Below, one piece after another: positions 5,818 to 9,557 of a stretch of 9,557 bases of DNA. Source of the DNA: Clostridiales bacterium. GTDB lineage: Bacteria > Bacillota > Clostridia > Peptostreptococcales > Anaerovoracaceae. Position 1 is the stretch's first letter, and each line of letters starts with the position of its first letter. The notes below the pieces were generated by a model that ran no database searches, was not told the DNA's origin, and saw only the letters and a program-made list of their open reading frames with translations. A program made the position numbers and the translations under genes. The stretch is from assembly GCA_009778415.1 (NCBI GenBank), contig WRJV01000259.1:1-9557 (forward strand), written 5' to 3'.

Positions 5818-6796
5818 AATTGAAAATGTAAATTCGGATAACACAAACGAGTCCGATGCAATCAAAAAGCCCAAACAACTTTGGCAAATTCTATTTTTGA
5901 TTTTTGGAAGTTTGTTATCGGTGTTTCTTTTTATAGATATTACTTCCGGCATCTTGGGAGGGCTGGGTTTTATATCCTTCTTTAATTTCCTTTTAACCCC
6001 TGCACTATTCGCGTTTCCCATAATAATTAGGAAATCTAAATTGCTTATTATACCATCTGCGCTTTTTCCTCTTTCGTTTATTATTATATCCATAGCTATT
6101 TTTCATCCCAATGAAAGTTTAGGTATAATACAGATTTTTTGTTTAGTTTCAGCCTTTATAGCGGCGTTCGGAATTGTGGCAGGTTTTTTAATTCGCCTGT
6201 TTCGTTCAAGAAAAAGCAAGGCGAAAATTATTTTTATGGCAATAGGTGGATTGGTATTGCTAACTCCCATGTTATTCATTGCGATTTTTATAAGCGGAAT
6301 TTTATTACCGAACCCTCCTTTGCCTGAAATTAAATATGCTGAATTTCCATTTCGGATTGAAATTGAGTACAATGACGAAAGGCTTGTTTTTGAGGATACT
6401 ATTATATGTGAATATGCTGGTGTTGGAATTTATGGATATTATGAAGGAAAGAGCAGAAGATGGATATCACGTTTTGCGTCGGGGAGAGAGTATGATGCAA
6501 CTTGGCCGACAATTGAAATGCTTGATACGGATTCTGTTTTGATGAAATTTCATTCCGGCGAACCAGCCTTTTATATGGACAGACCTTATTATGAGCTTGA
6601 ACACGGAATCCCTTATTCGCCGTCCAGACCAAGCATATTTGTAGATGATAAAGCACTGAGAGCAAGGGGAGAGTTTTCATTTTCGTTTTATGATTTACCT
6701 TCGCAAGAAGAAAGGCTTAGGACGACCCTTGAAAATTTCGGAATTGAAATAATTAGTATCGAACTAACGCCGCCTATTGAGAACACATATCAATAA
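5804..6796 (+). CDS. membrane protein with C-terminal soluble domain, unknown
   Basis: A 330-residue protein. A polar N-terminus rich in N, E and D (1-25) is followed by about five membrane helices (roughly 27-48, 52-74, 79-100, 106-132, 142-168). A soluble domain of about 155 residues (175-330) follows. That domain opens with AEFPFRIEIEYNDERLVFEDTI and CEYAGVGIYG and ends with IELTPPIENTY. This FPFR...EDTxICE...PPIEN pattern is one I recognise from uncharacterised clostridial membrane or lipoproteins, but no function is attached to it. GAAAGGGG precedes the ATG by about 9 bases. It overlaps the upstream membrane-protein gene by 14 bases, so the two probably form a pair. It is strongly AT-rich, and the next gene begins 49 bases downstream with its own good ribosome site. 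Confidence 0.8.
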   Translation: MNQNEIENVNSDNTNESDAIKKPKQLWQILFLIFGSLLSVFLFIDITSGILGGLGFISFFNFLLTPALFAFPIIIRKSKLLIIPSALFPLSFIIISIAIFHPNESLGIIQIFCLVSAFIAAFGIVAGFLIRLFRSRKSKAKIIFMAIGGLVLLTPMLFIAIFISGILLPNPPLPEIKYAEFPFRIEIEYNDERLVFEDTIICEYAGVGIYGYYEGKSRRWISRFASGREYDATWPTIEMLDTDSVLMKFHSGEPAFYMDRPYYELEHGIPYSPSRPSIFVDDKALRARGEFSFSFYDLPSQEERLRTTLENFGIEIISIELTPPIENTYQ

Positions 6797-6845
6797 AATA
6801 TTCAGGTTCAAACGCGAGTGAAATAGTATCTGGAAGGAGGTTCCC

Positions 6846-7328
6846 ATGCAAAGCATACTGTATTCAGAACACGAAATCGAAAGCACCAACACCCGTATCG
6901 TTTTGTCGGTTTGGGAGCCGGAGCAGCCGGTACTTGCCATTGTATTTACGCCTGCAAAAATGGTTCACCCGCTCATGTATGAACCTCTGCTGTCCGGGTT
7001 TGCGGAGCGCGGTTTTGCTGTTGTGGGGGTTCATCCTATCGGTCACGGAAAAAGCCCGCGTAATGTGAAACGCTATACAATAAGGGACATTGTTCAGAAC
7101 GGACGGGACGCAATTACTTTTGCGTTAGAGCGTTATTCTCTGCTAGTTATCGTAATGGGTGCAAGTCAAGGAGGACTTGTCACAGCGGCGATTGCGGCGG
7201 AAGATGAGCGGGTTATGGCTGCATTTCCAAACAACATTATTTTATCAGAATTGCCCGACTCCGCCGGAATTTCGCATTTCCCTAAATGGATGTGGTTTAT
7301 GAATCGGCCATTGAAAGGTTTAATCAAA
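6846..7328 (+). pseudogene. alpha/beta hydrolase, 3' half lost at IS junction
   Basis: The first 161 residues of an alpha/beta-hydrolase-fold enzyme of the lysophospholipase/esterase type. The start has AAGGAGG 5-6 bases before the ATG. The oxyanion/turn segment GVHPIGHGKSP is at 61-71, and the nucleophile elbow GASQG is at 105-109 (Ser107). Homology stops after RPLKGLIK; the reading frame then runs on for 28 codons (to 7415) antisense to the transposase remnant. The catalytic Asp and His, which should lie in the second half, are absent, and no continuation appears on the plus strand up to 9557. The protein is therefore expected to be inactive unless a chimeric product folds. It could have been cotranscribed with the two membrane-protein genes. 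Confidence 0.8.
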
Positions 7329-8021
7329 TGTCGTTTGCCTGTTTTTGGACAAAAACAGTATGGCCGTAGCCCTCCTTTTCAAGGAAAGAGTACCCTGTCC
7401 AGCCGTAGGTTGTGACATTGCTGCCTTTTTCGACGCTGGCAGTTATGAACTTTTTAAGCGAATTGCCGGAAGCGTCAGGTGTCACGCTCATCCTTATGCG
7501 TCCAATTGCGCCCTTGTCCTTCAACTCTACAGCCAACACGAAAAGCAGCTTGTTTTCAGTGCCGCGCCCCCGCTTGCCGTCCTGTTCTTCCGAACCGATG
7601 TGCGTTTCGTCGACCTCGGCAACGCCCGACAATTTGGCCCGGTTGGGGAAAATCATGGCTTTGCGTATTTTGTGCAGCCACGTCCAAGCGGTTTGGTAGC
7701 TCTCCAAGCCCAAGACGCGCTGCAGACCCTTGGCGCTCGCCCAGTTTTTCTGTATCGCGACCCACCAAATGGCTATGAACCAGTCCAGCATCGGCTTGCG
7801 CGTGTCCTGAAAAATCGTCCCTGCTATAATTGAGGTTTGCCGTCCGCATTCAGTGCACTCTATCAGGGTTTCCCCAACTTTTCACGCTTTCGCGTTGCCG
7901 CACTTGGGGCACAAAAACCGTCAGGGAACCGCAGCTTGTACAGGTAATCCCTGCATTGTTCCTCTGTTGCGAACTGTTTTGTGAATTCTCGGAACGTCAT
8001 CGGGTATTCTTTCATGCCCAT
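7324..8021 (-). pseudogene. IS1595-family (ISXO2-like) transposase, frameshifted, nonsense-mutated and truncated
   Basis: The N-terminus starts MGMKEYPMTFREFTKQF at 8021 with AAGGT just upstream and runs through a zinc-ribbon region. A missing base near 7910-7918 shifts CPKCGNAKA out of frame. A TGA at 7884-7882 stands where Trp is expected (AKAW). The ribbon then continues ECTECGRQTS and GTIFQDTRKPMLDWF into an open stretch of 155 codons from 7791. The first catalytic Asp is present in EVDETHIG. The second, normally in TDGWxGY, is Tyr in TTYGWTGY (codon 7407-7405). The match ends GYGHTVFVQKQ, before the helix with the final acidic residue (VHRxxSNLKRWL in the family). Several independent lesions show an old inactive copy. 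Confidence 0.85.
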
Positions 8022-8061
8022 ATATTACCTTATTTCGCAACCTTAGTCAAGCGGATACCCA
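7324..8061 (-). mobile_element. truncated IS1595/ISXO2-type insertion sequence
   Basis: The element is bounded on the right at about 8060, where the ATPase coding match stops and GGGTATCCGCTTGAC begins (minus strand), and on the left at about 7324-7335, where the hydrolase match stops. The putative terminal repeat at the right is not found at the left end, and the C-terminus of the transposase is missing. The element is therefore one-ended and cannot move on its own. No target duplication can be recognised because the left flank is from a different gene. Confidence 0.7.
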
Positions 8062-8179
8062 TAATCGTGAAATAGCTGCCGTCGTCTATCATCTCCATTA
8101 TCTGTTTCAGCTTGCCGCTTATGTCCACCATGTAGTGCTTGCTGGCTAGGCACAGCCCGGTTACGTTGAATTTCCGCAT
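8030..8179 (-). pseudogene. N-terminal stub of a second AAA-ATPase-like protein, cut by the IS
   Basis: A 49-codon reading frame. Residues 1-39 (MRKFNVTGLC, KHYMVDISGKL, DDGSYFTI) match the start of the clostridial AAA-ATPase-like family whose members continue with NRxRQYGKTT, the Walker A motif. Here the match ends exactly before Walker A, and the remaining codons MGIRLTKVAK are IS end sequence. It starts one base after the stop of the nuclease-domain gene (TAAAATG), so the two once formed a tandem operon. The protein cannot bind ATP. The remainder of the gene is not found in the window. Confidence 0.75.
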
Positions 8180-8180
8180 T

Positions 8181-9416
8181 TTACAACACCCTCATTTCTA
8201 TGTCGTCCCTGCCGAGGAACGCGAAGACGGCTTGAATTACCGTCTTGCTGCCGCCCTTGTACTTGAACTCCAGTACGTAGGCTTTGTCCTCTAGCTCCAG
8301 CACGGCGTCCACCCTTCCCCCGGACACGGATACCTCCGCGTCGATGTCAAACCCAAACAGGTGCGCCGTCCGTTTTGCGAACTTCTTTTACGGTAAGGTA
8401 GCCGGTTTGGAACAGCAGGAGCTCCACTGTGATTTTTTCAATTGTCGCAAGGTCAAGCATAAGCTCCGTTATCTCAAGGTTTTTGAGGTTTGTGTACGCG
8501 CTGGGCTTTTCCTTCATCAAACCCATCAAAAAATTCGGCGTGCCGCTGGCAAACCAGTAGTTTGCGATACTTTCCTTGTCGAAAAAGCTGAGCAGCGAAA
8601 ACGGGTTTAGCAGCTGCGTCCTGCCGTCCCACGAGTAGCCGTCGTACCACGCGAGTATTTTGCCCCGCAGGCCGTCTGAGCACTCGAAGCCCTCTGCCGC
8701 AGACAGGCTCTTTACATGCTCCGCGAAGCATTCGTCAAGGTCGGAAGTTGATATGCCGCAGATGCCTGAATATTTTTTCGAAAAAGTTATGTCGCTCAGG
8801 TTGTTCATATCTGAAAATATGGAAGTTTTCGTGAACTTCGTAATCCCTGTAATGAACGTCAGCCGCAGGTGCGGGTCCATGGATTTCAATATGCCATAAA
8901 AGCCGCGCAGCACTTTTCTGTTGGCTGCCGCTGTCTTGGTGTCGTCGAGGTGGTCCAGTATGGGCTTATCGTACTCGTCGATAAGCACAACTACCGTCTG
9001 ACCGTATTTTGCGTGCAATTCTTCAATAAGATTTTTGAACATCTCTTGAGGCACGTCGTAGCCGATGTCGAAGCTTTCTTTTTTTATTCGCTTCAGCAGC
9101 GCTTTTGAAAGCATGTCCTTCAGCATCGCGGGCGTCTCGTTTGCTATGTTGCTCATGTCGAGCCTGATAACCGGGTGCTTCTCGAAGCTGTAGTCAGAAT
9201 CGTAAATCCAAAGGCCTTAAACAGTTCCTTGTCCCCACTGAATGCCTCGCCTATTGTGTCCAGCAGGAGCGACTTGCCGAACCGCCTCGGGCGCGGCAGG
9301 AAATAATAGCTAGCACTGTTGATGATGTTGTAGACGTACTGCGTCTTGTCAATGTAAACGTAGTCGCCGTCCCTTATTTTGCGGAAATTCTGTATCCCTA
9401 GCGGCAGTTTCCTCAT
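8181..9416 (-). pseudogene. AAA-ATPase-like / PD-(D/E)XK nuclease-superfamily gene, multiply broken
   Basis: The start at 9416 has AAGGAGG 6 bases before the ATG. N-terminal MRKLPLGIQNF, DYVYIDKT and a Walker A-like RPRRFGKSLLL (42-52) identify the AAA-ATPase_like family. One G is missing near 9213-9216 (AAGGCC where AAGGGCC restores GLWIYDSDY...HPVIRLD), so the frame ends at 9153. The match resumes as SNIANETPAML, with Walker B VVVLIDEYDKP near 8980 and FITGITKFTK. That frame stops at 8347. The C-terminal nuclease part is read in another frame: HLFGFDIDAEV, GRVDAVLELED, and EFKYK with catalytic E-x-K near 8262-8270. It then jumps to AVFAFLGRDDIEMRVL before the stop at 8183-8181. At about 412 codons it is well short of the usual 500 or more, pointing to a deletion near 8390 and another near 8253. 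The role of intact members is uncertain, possibly defence or mobile-element biology. Confidence 0.85.
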
Positions 9417-9465
9417 CTCGGCCCTCCTTCGCTTGAAAGTCCAAAAGAATTGTCTCAATGTGAAT

Positions 9466-9494
9466 AGAATATAGAAATCCAGCAGGAAAATCAA
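9466..9494 (-). promoter_or_regulatory. weak candidate promoter of the ATPase pseudogene
   Basis: On the minus strand TTGATT (9494-9489) is followed by TATTCT (9471-9466) at 17 bases or TATATT (9473-9468) at 15 bases. Either would place the transcript start about 40-45 nt before the ATG at 9416. Both options are imperfect. Confidence 0.3.
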
Positions 9495-9524
9495 TGGCAA
9501 CTTGGGAACTGGCTGCATGTTTCC

Positions 9525-9554
9525 TTGACACGCCTTTATTCTTTCATCTATAAT
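9525..9554 (+). promoter_or_regulatory. consensus sigma-70-type promoter pointing out of the window
   Basis: A perfect TTGACA (9525-9530) and a perfect TATAAT (9549-9554) are separated by 18 bases. The transcript would start near 9561, outside the window, so the gene served is not visible. It diverges from the ATPase pseudogene. Confidence 0.65.
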
Positions 9555-9557
9555 AAA

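Noticed and set aside
7345..7833. 162-codon plus-strand frame across the IS
   Set aside because: It is antisense to the recognisable transposase, and its translation matches no domain that I recognise.
8060..8184. The 49-codon frame at 8030-8179 as a real small gene
   Set aside because: Its first 39 codons match the start of a much larger ATPase family and the last ten are IS end sequence, so it is a truncated stub.

Overview
The window looks like a chromosomal segment of an anaerobic Firmicute, probably a clostridial lineage. Four signs support this: a 585-residue pyruvate kinase with the extra C-terminal domain seen in Bacillus and Clostridium enzymes; strong AGGAGG-type ribosome sites; GTG and TTG starts; and the AAA-ATPase/PD-(D/E)XK genes that are abundant in gut and environmental Clostridia. 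No tRNA, rRNA or CRISPR array was seen.

Region 1 (about 1-4150, minus strand, mid to high GC) is a compact housekeeping block. In transcription order it holds an MBL-fold hydrolase, a YgjP-like HExxH metallopeptidase overlapping it by ATGA, a cytosolic SIMPL-domain protein, and pyruvate kinase (pyk). A good sigma-70-type promoter precedes the MBL gene. A second, extended -10 promoter appears to serve pyk alone, and a hairpin terminator lies beyond pyk. Between the peptidase and SIMPL genes sit two tandem hairpin repeats whose stems differ by paired, structure-preserving changes.

Region 2 (about 4200-7328, plus strand) begins with a four-helix membrane protein behind a strong promoter. It continues with a 61-residue helix-turn-helix protein and two overlapping membrane-protein genes that are clearly AT-rich compared with the flanks. 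It ends with the front part of an alpha/beta hydrolase. The AT-rich genes look acquired. Their function is unknown, and no known defence or transport system could be assigned to them.

Region 3 (about 7324-9557, mostly minus strand) is a graveyard. A truncated and mutated IS1595/ISXO2-type insertion sequence joins the cut hydrolase gene on one side to a decapitated AAA-ATPase gene on the other. Upstream of that lies a second, multiply damaged AAA-ATPase/nuclease gene. The layout suggests that an IS landed in the second ATPase gene and that a later deletion removed the far end of the IS together with the 3' half of the hydrolase. At the right edge a near-perfect promoter points out of the window.

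I did not find a convincing complete novel system. The most informative signals are the covarying hairpin pair, the low-GC membrane-protein pair, and the readable decay of the ATPase/IS region.
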